Of a DNA stretch of 64,000 bases, positions 9,091 through 17,275 are shown in pieces. Source of the stretch: Rhizobium rhizoryzae (lineage in GTDB: Bacteria > Pseudomonadota > Alphaproteobacteria > Rhizobiales > Rhizobiaceae). Under the pieces are notes generated by a model. It worked only from the letters and a program-made list of their open reading frames with translations. It was not told where the DNA came from and made no database searches. The position numbers and the translations under genes are program-made. Every line of letters starts with the position of its first letter. The stretch's first letter is position 1. The stretch covers positions 744,001-808,000 of the forward strand of contig NZ_CP049249.1 in NCBI RefSeq assembly GCF_011046895.1, written 5' to 3'.

Positions 9091-9897
9091 ATGATCTCGT
9101 TTGAACATCTGGCGCATGTTGATGCGTCTCCCGCAAGGAACGCCCGCGCGCAGTACCGCAATGGCCTTGTAGAGCCGACGGCAGGCGTTGCCCGCGGCTT
9201 CACGCAGGCCAACATGATCGTGCTGCCGCGTGACTGGGCCTTCGATTTTCTGCTTTATGCGCAGCGAAACCCAAAGGCCTGCCCGGTCCTCGATGTTTCG
9301 GATCCGGGCTCGCATACAACGGCACTTGCGAAAGATGCCGATCTTCGTCGCGACGTTCCGCTATACCGCATCTGGCGCAACGGCAAGCTGGCGGAAGAAA
9401 CGCCGGATGCCTCCGCCGCCTGGGCAGAACACCCGGATCTCGTGAGCTTCCTGATCGGCTGCAGCTTCACGTTTGAAACGCCCATGGCCGAAGCGGGTAT
9501 CGAGATCCGGCATATCACCGACAAGTCAAATGTGCCGATGTATCTGACGAATAAGCTATGCCAGCCGGCCGGTCGTCTGCACGGCAACATGGTCGTCTCG
9601 ATGCGACCGATCCGGGCAGATCGCGTGGCAGATGCCGCCACCATCTCCGGGCGTTTTCCTTCTGTGCATGGCTCCCCGGTTCACGTGGGCCAGCCGGAAG
9701 CCATCGGGATTTCCGATATCTCCAGACCTGATTTTGGAGATCCGGTCCGGATCGAGCCGGGTGAAGTTCCTGTTTTCTGGGCTTGTGGTGTGACGCCACA
9801 AGCGGCGGTCATGGCGTCCGGTGTTCCGTTTGCCATTACCCATGCTCCCGGCCATATGTTTATTACCGATATCCCCGATTCCGCTTACCACGCGTGA
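9091..9897 (+). CDS. DUF1445 / YcsI family putative hydro-lyase
   Basis: A 268-residue member of the DUF1445 (YcsI) family. The conserved features visible are [20 protein letters not shown] near residue 30, the [14 protein letters not shown] block, and the C-terminal [14 protein letters not shown] and [12 protein letters not shown]. The family is usually annotated as putative hydro-lyase. A related domain occurs in animal D-glutamate cyclase, which makes 5-oxo-D-proline, so a role at the glutamate/5-oxoproline step fits the operon. GGAGG precedes the ATG by a short spacer. The next gene begins 6 bases after the stop. The specific reaction here is inference; no catalytic residue assignment is attempted. 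Confidence 0.88.
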   Translation: MISFEHLAHVDASPARNARAQYRNGLVEPTAGVARGFTQANMIVLPRDWAFDFLLYAQRNPKACPVLDVSDPGSHTTALAKDADLRRDVPLYRIWRNGKLAEETPDASAAWAEHPDLVSFLIGCSFTFETPMAEAGIEIRHITDKSNVPMYLTNKLCQPAGRLHGNMVVSMRPIRADRVADAATISGRFPSVHGSPVHVGQPEAIGISDISRPDFGDPVRIEPGEVPVFWACGVTPQAAVMASGVPFAITHAPGHMFITDIPDSAYHA

Positions 9898-9903
9898 GGT
9901 TCC

Positions 9904-11505
9904 ATGCGCTTCCTGCCCGTCAGCCTCACCACCCTTTTGGTGGAACTGCAAAATCTGGATGAGACGCTGGCACTCTTCGCGTCCCTGCAGGCCGATCCGG
10001 TCGATGGGATCGTGGAGATGGTGCCCGCCGCACGCACCCTCATGGTGCGCTTCCAGCCAGAGGTGATCACCGCGTCTGAACTGGTGGCGATCATTGCCGG
10101 ACACGATGTTTCGAAGGCTCTATCCGCGTCTGATCAGCGCGTTGAGATCCCTGTCCACTATGATGGTGAGGATCTGGCCGATGTAGCGGAACTGACAGGA
10201 TTATCGGTGGAGGAGGTCATCCGGCGTCATACGGAAAGCATCTTCACCGTTGCCTTTTGTGGCTTCGCCCCTGGTTTCGGCTATCTGGTCAATGGCGATC
10301 CCAAGCTGCATGTGCCGCGCAGAAAAAGCCCGCGCACCCGCATACCTGCCGGTTCTGTGGCGCTTGCGGGCGAATTCTCGGGCGTCTATCCGCAAAACAG
10401 TCCCGGCGGCTGGCAAATCATCGGTACGACGCCGGTGAAGATGTGGGATCTGGACCGAAACCCGCCGGCCCTTTTCCAGCCTGGCTATCAGGTGCGATTC
10501 ATCGATCTGGCGCATGTGCCCGCCAGCTATCATCTGCCGCCAACTCGGCAGATCATGCAGGCACCGGCACGAGATGTCACTGAAGGTGTTGCGCTCAAGG
10601 TTCTGGAAGCGCCTATGCCTGCGCTCATTCAGGATCTCGGTCGCTTCGGCCAGACAGGTCAGGGCGTATCCTCCTCTGGTGCTCTCGACCAGGGTGCATT
10701 CAAAGCAGCGAACCGCATTGTCGGCAATCCGCTGAACACGCCCTGCCTCGAAGTAACCCTGGGTGGCTTCTGCTTCGAGATCACAGGTCGAACCGTGATG
10801 GCCTTGACGGGTGCCTCTTGCCCTCTTCAGATCGAAACACACGACGGCACCTCGATTCCTCACTCAACCTACCAACCAGTTTCATTGGAAGCAGGCGACA
10901 AAGTCCGTCTCGGCTTTGCTGTGAGCGGCGCTCGCAGCTATCTCTCCTTTCGAGGCGGTATCGACGCTGCCATGGCTCTCGGGAGTGCGGCGACTGACAC
11001 GCTTGCGGTCGTCGGGCCGGAAGCGCTTGTTGCCGGAAGCGTGGTCGGCATTGGTGGCGTTGCTGAGCGGCTTCTGCCAGTCAGCCTTGAGGAGCAACCA
11101 GCGTTCAAACATCCCATCGCAGGCGAAGAGGTTGTGCTCGACGTCGTCATGGGGCCTCGAACCGATTGGTTTACGCACAAGGGCATCGAAACGCTTTTTA
11201 GCCAGAGCTGGACGGTGACGCCGCAGTCTAACCGCGTTGGCGTTCGTCTTGCCGGAGACACCCCGCTTGAACGCATCGATTCCCGAGAACTTCCGAGCGA
11301 AGGTACGGCCACAGGTGCCATTCAGGTGCCGCACAGCGGACAACCCGTCCTGTTCCTCGCCGACCACCCGCTGACAGGTGGTTATCCGGTCATCGCAACG
11401 GTCGCGGAATATCACCTCGACCTGGCCGGTCAGATGCCCGTGAATGCGAAGGTGCGCTTTCGCCCCATCACCCAATTCAACGAGATTGAACCGGCTGCAC
11501 GCTGA
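9904..11505 (+). CDS. pxpBC: 5-oxoprolinase subunit B-subunit C fusion (KipI-KipA)
   Basis: One 533-residue protein joins two enzymes that are separate in E. coli and Bacillus. The first part (about residues 1-215) is PxpB/KipI/allophanate hydrolase subunit 1, with [28 protein letters not shown] and [26 protein letters not shown]. The second part (about 225-533) is PxpC/KipA, with [27 protein letters not shown] and the late [10 protein letters not shown] block. Both modules are homologous to the carboxyltransferase domain of urea carboxylase. The gene lies 6 bases after the DUF1445 gene and 34 bases before a biotin carboxylase-BCCP gene. Together with PxpA it should cleave 5-oxoproline. Confidence 0.94.
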   Translation: MRFLPVSLTTLLVELQNLDETLALFASLQADPVDGIVEMVPAARTLMVRFQPEVITASELVAIIAGHDVSKALSASDQRVEIPVHYDGEDLADVAELTGLSVEEVIRRHTESIFTVAFCGFAPGFGYLVNGDPKLHVPRRKSPRTRIPAGSVALAGEFSGVYPQNSPGGWQIIGTTPVKMWDLDRNPPALFQPGYQVRFIDLAHVPASYHLPPTRQIMQAPARDVTEGVALKVLEAPMPALIQDLGRFGQTGQGVSSSGALDQGAFKAANRIVGNPLNTPCLEVTLGGFCFEITGRTVMALTGASCPLQIETHDGTSIPHSTYQPVSLEAGDKVRLGFAVSGARSYLSFRGGIDAAMALGSAATDTLAVVGPEALVAGSVVGIGGVAERLLPVSLEEQPAFKHPIAGEEVVLDVVMGPRTDWFTHKGIETLFSQSWTVTPQSNRVGVRLAGDTPLERIDSRELPSEGTATGAIQVPHSGQPVLFLADHPLTGGYPVIATVAEYHLDLAGQMPVNAKVRFRPITQFNEIEPAAR

Positions 11506-11539
11506 CCAGCAGACCGAAGAAGAACAAGAGGGAACATCC

Positions 11540-13273
11540 ATGAAGAAGGTTCTGATTGCCAATCGTGGCGAGATCGCCGTTCGTGTCATCCGTGCCTGTC
11601 GCGATTACGGCTTGAAATCGGTTGCAGTGTACGCCGATCCGGATGTCGATGCATTGTTTGTTCGTCTGGCCGACGAAGCCTATGGGCTCGGCGGCGCTCG
11701 TCCAGCAGAGACTTATCTCGATATCGCCAAGCTGATCGAGATTGCGCAACGTGCAGGCGCAGATGCCGTGCATCCCGGCTACGGCTTTCTTTCAGAGCGC
11801 GCGGAATTTGCACAGGCCGTGATAGATGCAGGTTTGACCTGGATCGGGCCGGATCCGAACGTCATAGAGGCGCTTGGCGACAAGGTCGAGGCGCGACGCA
11901 TTGCTCTTTCGGTCGGTGCACCGCTCGTCGCGGGCAGCGATGGCCCGGTGGAAACTGCAGCGGAAGTGCTGGCTTTCGCCCGCGAGCACGGGCTGCCGCT
12001 GGCAATCAAGGCTGCTCATGGCGGCGGCGGGCGAGGCATGAAGGTTGTGTGGAAGATGGAGGACGTGGCAGAAGCCTTCGAGTCTGCCGTCCGCGAAGCC
12101 AAGGCTGCTTTCGGTCGAGGCGAGTGCTTCCTCGAACGCTTTCTGGATCGACCACGCCATATCGAGGCACAGGTAATCGCTGACAAGCACGGCAATGTTC
12201 TGGTCGTCGGTACTCGCGATTGCTCCCTCCAGCGCCGCAACCAGAAACTCGTGGAAGAGGCTCCGGCTCCATTCCTCACCGATACACAACGGCAGAGCAT
12301 TCATCATGCTGCAAAGCGCATCTGCGCGGCGGCAGGCTACTCAGGTGCAGGAACGGTTGAATTCCTTCTTGGTGTTGACGGAACGATTTCGTTTCTGGAG
12401 GTCAATACGCGTCTTCAGGTCGAGCATCCGGTGACGGAGGAAACGGCGGGCATCGACCTCGTGATTGAACAGTTCCGCATCGCGGAAGGCAAGCCGCTGG
12501 AAGTGACCGAAACGCCTGCTCCACGCGGTCACGCAATTGAGTTCCGCATCAATGCCGAGGATCCAGGGCGCGGCTTTTTGCCGACGCCGGGCACGATCAC
12601 CCGCTTCGAAGGACCTTCGGGGCCGGGCGTCCGGCTGGACACCGGCGTCGTTTCAGGCTCCACCGTACCGGGAACGTTCGACTCGCTGACCTCAAAATTG
12701 ATTGTGACCGGGGCAACGCGCGAACAGGCGATCGCGCGTGCTCGGCGCGCACTGGATGAGTTCGTCATTGAAGGTGTTGCGACGGTGCTGCCCTTCCACC
12801 GCGCCGTGCTGAAGGAAGACGATTTCATCGGCACTGACGGCTTCAAGGTTCACACGCGCTGGATCGAGACGGATTTCGCCGATCGCCTGGAACAGGCCGC
12901 AAGACCTGAGCCTGCGACAACGGAGGGTCTGGTCCGCACCGCTGTGGAGATTGATGGCAAGCGTGTGATGCTGGGCATCCCGCAGGCGCTGCTCGGCGGC
13001 CTGGCGGGACTTTCGGGAGTAGGTTCCAAAAGTGCCGCAGCTTCAGTGGATACCGTTGATCCCCTGGCGATGATCGCGCCGATTTCCGGCACGCTGCAAA
13101 GCTTCAAGGTTGAGGATGGCGCCACAGTCCAGGAGGGTGATCTGATCGCCGTCATGGAAGCGATGAAGATGGAAACGCAAGTTATTGCAAAGCGCAGCGG
13201 CGTCTTGAATTTCACCGCCAATCAGGGCGATTACCTGCAAAGCGGATCCGAGATCGCGCGTTTCCAGCCGTAG
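11540..13273 (+). CDS. Biotin carboxylase fused to biotin carrier domain
   Basis: A 577-residue fusion. Residues about 1-450 are an ATP-grasp biotin carboxylase: [20 protein letters not shown] start, [16 protein letters not shown]-binding loop, and [15 protein letters not shown]. The C-terminal 75 residues are a biotin carrier domain with VMEAMKMET, the biotinylated Lys being residue 543. It resembles the alpha subunits of acyl-CoA carboxylases, but no acyl-CoA carboxyltransferase beta gene is adjacent. Instead it closes the pxp operon, next to PxpBC, whose modules resemble the carboxyltransferase of urea carboxylase. The start at 11540 follows AGAGGGAAC; an upstream in-frame ATG at 11444 lies inside pxpBC and is unlikely. 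Confidence 0.93.
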   Translation: MKKVLIANRGEIAVRVIRACRDYGLKSVAVYADPDVDALFVRLADEAYGLGGARPAETYLDIAKLIEIAQRAGADAVHPGYGFLSERAEFAQAVIDAGLTWIGPDPNVIEALGDKVEARRIALSVGAPLVAGSDGPVETAAEVLAFAREHGLPLAIKAAHGGGGRGMKVVWKMEDVAEAFESAVREAKAAFGRGECFLERFLDRPRHIEAQVIADKHGNVLVVGTRDCSLQRRNQKLVEEAPAPFLTDTQRQSIHHAAKRICAAAGYSGAGTVEFLLGVDGTISFLEVNTRLQVEHPVTEETAGIDLVIEQFRIAEGKPLEVTETPAPRGHAIEFRINAEDPGRGFLPTPGTITRFEGPSGPGVRLDTGVVSGSTVPGTFDSLTSKLIVTGATREQAIARARRALDEFVIEGVATVLPFHRAVLKEDDFIGTDGFKVHTRWIETDFADRLEQAARPEPATTEGLVRTAVEIDGKRVMLGIPQALLGGLAGLSGVGSKSAAASVDTVDPLAMIAPISGTLQSFKVEDGATVQEGDLIAVMEAMKMETQVIAKRSGVLNFTANQGDYLQSGSEIARFQP

Positions 13274-13300
13274 AAACCAATAAAGTACGACACCAAATAT

Positions 13301-13333
13301 CGCCCCGTTCGCCAATGTCGAACGGGGCGTTTT
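13301..13333. terminator. Terminator of the 5-oxoproline operon
   Basis: An 11-bp perfect stem CGCCCCGTTCG with a 7-base loop and its complement is followed by TTTTC on the plus strand. It sits between convergent genes (biotin carboxylase and purU) and may also serve purU, although the T-run is better on the plus strand. Confidence 0.85.
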
Positions 13334-13338
13334 CTTGA

Positions 13339-14220
13339 TCACCCCATTCGCTCGGAAGCGTAAGATCCGGGGCTGGGTGGGAAGACGATTGTGCGATTGC
13401 CGTTGATGAAGGTGCGATGATGGATATGCGCGTGAATGGCGCGCGCCAGCACCTGTGCTTCCACATCGCGACCGAGAGAAACATAATCGTCCGGCGACTG
13501 GGCATGCGTCACACGCACGGTGTCCTGCTCGATGATCGGGCCTTCATCAAGATCTGCTGTCACGTAGTGCGCCGTCGCGCCGATCAGCTTCACGCCGCGC
13601 TGATAGGCCTGCTTGTAGGGGTTGGCTCCCTTGAAGCTCGGCAGGAAGGAATGGTGGATGTTGATGATGCGGCCGGACATCTTCTTGCACAGATCATCGG
13701 ACAGAACCTGCATGTAGCGGGCCAGCACGACAAGTTCCGTGCCCGTCTGCTCGACCACATCCATCAACTGCGCTTCCGCCTGCGGCTTGTTTTCCTTCGT
13801 CACCTTGATGTGGTGGAAGGGAATATCATGGTTCACGACGACCTTCTGGTAGTCGAAGTGGTTGGAAACCACGCCGACGATATCGATTGGCAGCGCGCCG
13901 ATCTTCCAGCGATAGAGCAGATCGTTCAGGCAATGACCGAAACGCGAGACCATCAGCAGCACTTTCATGCGCTCGGCGGAGTCATGGATATCGGCCTGCA
14001 TCGAAAATTTCTGTGAGATCGGTGCCAGGCCTTCCATGAGTGCATCACGCCCGATGCCCTCTTCCGAAATGAAGGAGATGCGCATGAAGAAACGCCCGGT
14101 ATCGAAATCATCGAACTGCGAGCTATCGACGATGTTGCAACCCTTTTCCGCCAGGTAACCCGAAAGTGCAGCCACGATGCCGCGGGCGGTGGGGCAGGTT
14201 ACAGTCAGGACGAAATTCAT
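13339..14220 (-). CDS. purU: Formyltetrahydrofolate deformylase
   Basis: A 293-residue PurU. An N-terminal ACT domain (about residues 1-85, FVLTVTCPTARGIVAALSGYL) is followed by the formyltransferase-like hydrolase domain, with GHCLNDLLYRW, the NIHHSFLPSFKGANPY motif carrying the catalytic Asn and His, and a late catalytic Asp in the DLDEGPIIEQD segment. It hydrolyses 10-formyl-THF to THF and formate, balancing one-carbon and purine metabolism. I chose the ATG at 14220 because the protein then begins at the ACT domain as in homologues and GAAGGAAAATGAG-type sequence precedes it; an earlier in-frame ATG at 14409 adds 63 residues of unlikely composition. It is a single gene with its own upstream region. 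Confidence 0.94.
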   Translation of the reverse strand: MNFVLTVTCPTARGIVAALSGYLAEKGCNIVDSSQFDDFDTGRFFMRISFISEEGIGRDALMEGLAPISQKFSMQADIHDSAERMKVLLMVSRFGHCLNDLLYRWKIGALPIDIVGVVSNHFDYQKVVVNHDIPFHHIKVTKENKPQAEAQLMDVVEQTGTELVVLARYMQVLSDDLCKKMSGRIINIHHSFLPSFKGANPYKQAYQRGVKLIGATAHYVTADLDEGPIIEQDTVRVTHAQSPDDYVSLGRDVEAQVLARAIHAHIHHRTFINGNRTIVFPPSPGSYASERMG

Positions 14221-14504
14221 CGGCTCATTTTCCTTCAGACACAGTTCGTTGCGGCGACCGGGCTTGCGACCACGGTCGGGGCTCTGCTTTTGGCGCGGGA
14301 ACGCCTCGTTGTCGAGACATCCTTTATGATCGACAGTAGCGAGGCTGTTAATTAACTCTTGCTCATCACTCCGAAACCGGCTGGCGCACGAGTTCGGAGG
14401 CAAGTTCATGGTAGTGCGCAGGCGCAGGCCGCCTTGTCTTGATACCGTCGGTTAAAGCCGCAAACGCGATAGAAAGAGCGTAGCTTCCTGTTCAAACGCG
14501 CGTG
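14221..14504. other. Gene-free interval upstream of purU
   Basis: No convincing coding region is present. Read on the minus strand, as a purU leader, it contains one long-loop hairpin with CTCCGAA pairing to TTCGGAG near 14370-14400. I could not match it to any riboswitch consensus I know. A promoter for purU must lie here but no clear -35/-10 pair stands out. Confidence 0.4.
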
Positions 14505-14541
14505 AAAAAAGGGACGGCCGGCCATCCTGCGATGACCGGCC
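14505..14541 (-). terminator. Terminator of ohr
   Basis: On the minus strand an 11-bp GC-rich stem (GGCCGGTCATC against GATGGCCGGCC, one G-T pair) with a 4-base loop is followed by GTCCC and six T residues. It lies 30 bases after the ohr stop. Confidence 0.85.
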
Positions 14542-14570
14542 TTCCAATGTCTTCCAAAAATTCCCGGATG

Positions 14571-15002
14571 TCAGGTGCGGACCTTTGTCGGCACGTCGAC
14601 GCTTGCCTTGATGGCATTGGAGTACGGGCAGATGCCGTGGGTGACTTCGATCAGCTTCTGGGCCTCATCTTCAGCCATGGCTGGCAGGTAGACGTCCAGT
14701 TCAGCCGTGATGCCAAACCCGCCTTCAGAGCGCGGGCCAATCCCCACGGTTGCGTTTACTGTAGAACCTTCCGGAACCTTGGTCTTCAGCTGCTGCGCGC
14801 CGACGCGCAGGGCACCCAGGAAGCATGCGGAGTAACCCAAAGCAAAAAGCTTTTCCGGGTTTGCACCCTCACCGCCCGGTCCACCCAATTCCTTCGGAAC
14901 GACCAGTTGCAGTTCCATGGAACCATCCTCCAACTTGGTCTTACCATCACGGCCACCACCGGAAGCCGTTGCAGAGGTCTTGTACTTTGCGTCGACAGAC
15001 AT
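14571..15002 (-). CDS. ohr: Organic hydroperoxide resistance protein
   Basis: A 143-residue Ohr/OsmC family thiol peroxidase that reduces organic and fatty-acid hydroperoxides. The two catalytic cysteines are visible at Cys60 (LGYSACFLGAL) and Cys125 (THGICPYSNA). The N-terminus KYKTSATASGGGRDG and the PEKLFALGY block are diagnostic. The ATG at 15002 is preceded by AAGGAG at good spacing, so the longer in-frame start at 15053 is rejected. It is transcribed divergently from its regulator ohrR, and its promoter is overlapped by a candidate OhrR operator. A terminator follows. Confidence is high. Confidence 0.97.
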   Translation of the reverse strand: MSVDAKYKTSATASGGGRDGKTKLEDGSMELQLVVPKELGGPGGEGANPEKLFALGYSACFLGALRVGAQQLKTKVPEGSTVNATVGIGPRSEGGFGITAELDVYLPAMAEDEAQKLIEVTHGICPYSNAIKASVDVPTKVRT

Positions 15003-15052
15003 AGGTCTTCTCCTTGGGTTGTGTGGCCACCGCTTCAGTGATCCACAATTCA

Positions 15053-15070
15053 ATTGCGCACAATATGTAT
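15053..15070. promoter_or_regulatory. Candidate OhrR operator 1, over the ohr -10 box
   Basis: The 18-base element ATTGCGCACAATATGTAT contains the inverted half-sites ATTG and CAAT. It recurs with one change at 15105-15122. It covers the -10 hexamer of ohr, which suits repression of ohr by reduced OhrR. Confidence 0.72.
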
Positions 15071-15090
15071 CGGCGAAACCTGTTCGTCAA
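15062..15090 (-). promoter_or_regulatory. Predicted sigma-70 promoter of ohr
   Basis: TTGACG at 15090-15085 and CATATT at 15067-15062 are separated by exactly 17 bases on the minus strand, giving a start site near 15055 and a leader of about 53 bases before the ohr ATG. Confidence 0.6.
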
Positions 15091-15094
15091 TAGC

Positions 15095-15123
15095 TTGCAA
15101 TCAGATTGCGCACAATATATATT
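15095..15123 (+). promoter_or_regulatory. Predicted sigma-70 promoter of ohrR
   Basis: TTGCAA at 15095-15100 and TATATT at 15118-15123 are 17 bases apart. The -10 box ends only 6 bases before the ohrR ATG at 15130, implying a leaderless or nearly leaderless mRNA. Confidence 0.5.
15105..15122. promoter_or_regulatory. Candidate OhrR operator 2, over the ohrR promoter
   Basis: ATTGCGCACAATATATAT is the second copy of the element at 15053-15070, differing at one base. It overlaps the predicted ohrR spacer and -10 box, which fits autorepression. Confidence 0.7.
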
Positions 15124-15129
15124 CAGATC

Positions 15130-15633
15130 ATGAAAAAAGCCGAACCAACCAGTGATGTCGCTTTGGACCAAATGCTCTGCTTTGCAGTCTACAAAGCGGA
15201 GCAAGCGTTCAACCGCGTCTACAGGGCGGCTTTGGAACCTCTTGGCCTTACCTATCCGCAGTTTTTGACAATGCGTCTTCTGTGGAGGTCTGGGTCGTCA
15301 TCGGTGGGAGAGATCTCTGAGCAGTTGGGCCTCGACTCCGGTACAATTACCCCGCTCATCAAACGTCTTACCAATATGGGGTTGGTTCGCAAGGAGCGCC
15401 GCGCCGACGACGAACGTCGTGTCGATATCCACCTGACGCAGGCGGGCCGCGAGCTTGAAGCAAAGTCCGGAGAGGTTCTACGCTGTATCGGACAAGCGCT
15501 TCAAATGGACATGCAGCAGGCAAATGTGACATTGCAAACAATAAATCACCTGACGAGCAACCTGACGCGAGCGGCAAACGTCCGAACGACAGGCACGGAT
15601 GGAGATTCAGCACCGCATGCTTCCATCGTATAG
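15130..15633 (+). CDS. ohrR: MarR family organic-peroxide sensor repressor
   Basis: A 167-residue MarR-type regulator. The redox-sensing Cys lies at residue 17 in DQMLCFAVYKAEQAFNRVY, the place expected for OhrR. A winged helix follows (SVGEISEQLGLDSGTITPLIKRLTNMGLVRKERRADDERRV). Oxidation of this Cys by organic peroxide should release it from DNA and derepress the divergent ohr gene. The ATG at 15130 fits the usual N-terminus. No Shine-Dalgarno sequence precedes it and the predicted -10 box is immediately upstream, so the message may be leaderless. The next gene, a phosphopantetheinyl transferase, starts 18 bases downstream and may be co-transcribed. Confidence 0.93.
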   Translation: MKKAEPTSDVALDQMLCFAVYKAEQAFNRVYRAALEPLGLTYPQFLTMRLLWRSGSSSVGEISEQLGLDSGTITPLIKRLTNMGLVRKERRADDERRVDIHLTQAGRELEAKSGEVLRCIGQALQMDMQQANVTLQTINHLTSNLTRAANVRTTGTDGDSAPHASIV

Positions 15634-15651
15634 CGTGAACTAGGAAGAGCA

Positions 15652-16341
15652 ATGGTGCCTGCATTCGAGTTTACAGAGCTCCGTCTACCAGGACTGGCAC
15701 CCGGCATGCTGGGGATCGGGACCCGTTACGAACCCATGGGCGAACCGGTGCTGGAGGCAGCCGGCATCCAGTTGCCACCGGCTCTTGCGACCGCTGTTCC
15801 AAGCCGGCAACTCGAATATCTTGCGGGTCGCGCGTGCGCGGTTGAAGCCTGCCGCAGATTGGGTCTGGATGCGACGCCCGCGACAACCGGCCTTCATCGA
15901 GAGCCGATCTGGCCCGCGGGCGTTGTCGGCAGCATCACGCACAGCCATGGAGAGGCAATGGCGGTGATTGCGCCTTCCTCCGCCTGCCGCAGTCTTGGTG
16001 TCGATATCGAACATATCGTCGATTTGCAGAAGGCAGAAGATCTCTTCAGTGTCATTGCGGACCCGGCAGAGGCAGATGTTCTGAAGGATCTGACAGGCAA
16101 TAATCTCGCACTGATCTTTACCCTGATTTTCTGTGCGAAAGAGGCGATCTTCAAAGCCACCTGGCCCTTCGTTCGTCGTTTCATCGATTTCGATGAAGTG
16201 AAATTGGTCGCTGCCAAGTCTGGCTCGCTGACATTTGCCGCAGATGCGCCTCTTGCATCGCAACTCGCTTCTCCAGGATTACCGCCGGTCACGTTCGCCG
16301 CAGCCACGTCATCAATAACAACGCTTTGCATCTACCGATGA
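15652..16341 (+). CDS. 4'-phosphopantetheinyl transferase (EntD type)
   Basis: A 229-residue Sfp/EntD-type enzyme that attaches the phosphopantetheine arm of CoA to a conserved Ser in carrier proteins. Magnesium and substrate motifs are visible: VGSITHSHGEA around residue 95, GVDIE with Asp118 and Glu120, and CAKEAIFKATWP with Glu164 and Lys168. Length and the N-terminal EYLAGRACAVEA block fit the EntD branch, which usually serves NRPS carrier domains. The only carrier proteins in the window are those of the NRPS at 39256-45690, 23 kb away, so it is a candidate activator of that system. It sits 18 bases after ohrR. Enzyme class is firm; partner is inference. Confidence 0.92.
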   Translation: MVPAFEFTELRLPGLAPGMLGIGTRYEPMGEPVLEAAGIQLPPALATAVPSRQLEYLAGRACAVEACRRLGLDATPATTGLHREPIWPAGVVGSITHSHGEAMAVIAPSSACRSLGVDIEHIVDLQKAEDLFSVIADPAEADVLKDLTGNNLALIFTLIFCAKEAIFKATWPFVRRFIDFDEVKLVAAKSGSLTFAADAPLASQLASPGLPPVTFAAATSSITTLCIYR

Positions 16342-16543
16342 CAAAGCTTCCACATGAATAGTGCTCCTGAAAATGTACTCGTACAGTATTCAACCTTGTA
16401 TGTGCACTGGTTTCTGTTAGGTTGAAGCAATCTTTCATGGGTGCATGATTGTTCAATCGATCCGTGAGATCGTATTTTGAACGGAAGAATTTTCCTTCAG
16501 GTTTCATTCAGACGCTATTCTGCGACAATCTTCGAGGACTGAT

Positions 16544-16759
16544 ATGACTCAAAACTTCAGCAAATCTCGCCAAGAGGCCGAGATTGCCTTTACGAATATT
16601 CAAACTAGAACAGCCTTACCAGACAGCGCCACCGAGGAGATTGACCTTCTGGACAGGCAGCGTCAGGAAAAGACCGAGCGTCTGCGGCAGGCCCGGCTTG
16701 GGCGAGAGCAGGAGGCGGCAGCATTTGGTAAATCTGGCGCCCGCAAGCGACTGAAATGA
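16544..16759 (+). CDS. Small charged protein of unknown function
   Basis: A 71-residue protein rich in Arg, Glu, Gln and Ala with a predicted coiled-coil centre (EEIDLLDRQRQEKTERLRQARLGREQ). It ends in a basic GARKRLK tail. It has no Cys, no signal peptide and no membrane segment. GAGGACTGAT just before the ATG gives an acceptable ribosome site. I do not recognise a named family. It stands alone between the phosphopantetheinyl transferase and the YkgJ-like gene, with about 200 gene-free bases before it. Its coding reality is judged from the start context and amino-acid composition only. Confidence 0.6.
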   Translation: MTQNFSKSRQEAEIAFTNIQTRTALPDSATEEIDLLDRQRQEKTERLRQARLGREQEAAAFGKSGARKRLK

Positions 16760-16828
16760 CGGGCTGCAGCGAGCCTTGTTATCCCTTGTGCTACACTCAT
16801 CTGCAGTGAATTCGATCGGTGGATTACC

Positions 16829-17134
16829 ATGAGCGGCCTTACAGGCGCAGATTGCCAAACCTGCGGTGCATGTTGCGCCTATTCATCAGACTGGCCACGC
16901 TTCACTATGGAAAGCGAAGATGCTCTGGAGAAGATCCCTCCACATCTCGTGGCCGGGGATCTGAGTGGCATGCGCTGCGACGGTCAACGTTGTTCAGCGC
17001 TAGACGGCCAGATCGGCGTGGCGACACGCTGCACGATCTATGAGGTAAGACCCCAGGTCTGCCGTGAATGTCAGCCTAATGACGAGGAATGCCTGACGGC
17101 TCGTTGGGCTTACGGCCTTGGGCGCTCTGACTGA
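16829..17134 (+). CDS. YkgJ family cysteine-cluster protein
   Basis: A 101-residue protein with the CxxCxxCC signature of the YkgJ/zinc- or iron-chelating family at its N-terminus (DCQTCGACCAYSSDWPRF). More cysteines follow at MRCDGQRCSAL, TRCTIYEVRPQVCRECQPNDEEC, for about ten in all. The pattern RPxVCRxC near the end is typical. The family is thought to bind a metal; the biological role is unknown. The ATG at 16829 is the first good start and the CxxC cluster begins 9 residues later as in relatives. It precedes the agmatinase gene by about 140 bases, and no link between them is known. Confidence 0.85.
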   Translation: MSGLTGADCQTCGACCAYSSDWPRFTMESEDALEKIPPHLVAGDLSGMRCDGQRCSALDGQIGVATRCTIYEVRPQVCRECQPNDEECLTARWAYGLGRSD

Positions 17135-17275
17135 TACCGTCATTTCACGCTATGATTTGAAACCGTATTATTCGACCAGCCGTTTCCCATTCGGGAAAAA
17201 GGGCTCTACAGTCTCTTCGCCTGTGGTCGTGTCGGCCATGCATAGTCAGACCCACCAGCGAAGGGCCACCACATC

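Noticed and set aside
7469..9136. A 555-codon open frame on the minus strand across the NRAMP-like and pxpA genes
   Set aside because: Its amino-acid composition is very rich in Asp, Arg and His without family motifs, and both genes on the other strand are clear. It is a high-GC antisense shadow.
11444..11539. Upstream start of the biotin carboxylase inside pxpBC
   Set aside because: The extra 32 residues are out of family. [16 protein letters not shown] at 11540 with its ribosome site is the classical start.
13339..14409. Longer purU reading frame starting at 14409
   Set aside because: The 63 extra residues have no similarity to the ACT-domain start of PurU, and the 14220 ATG has the better context.
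14221..14504. Possible riboswitch in the purU leader
   Set aside because: One hairpin is visible but I could not match any THF, glycine or SAM consensus. It is reported only as a gene-free interval.
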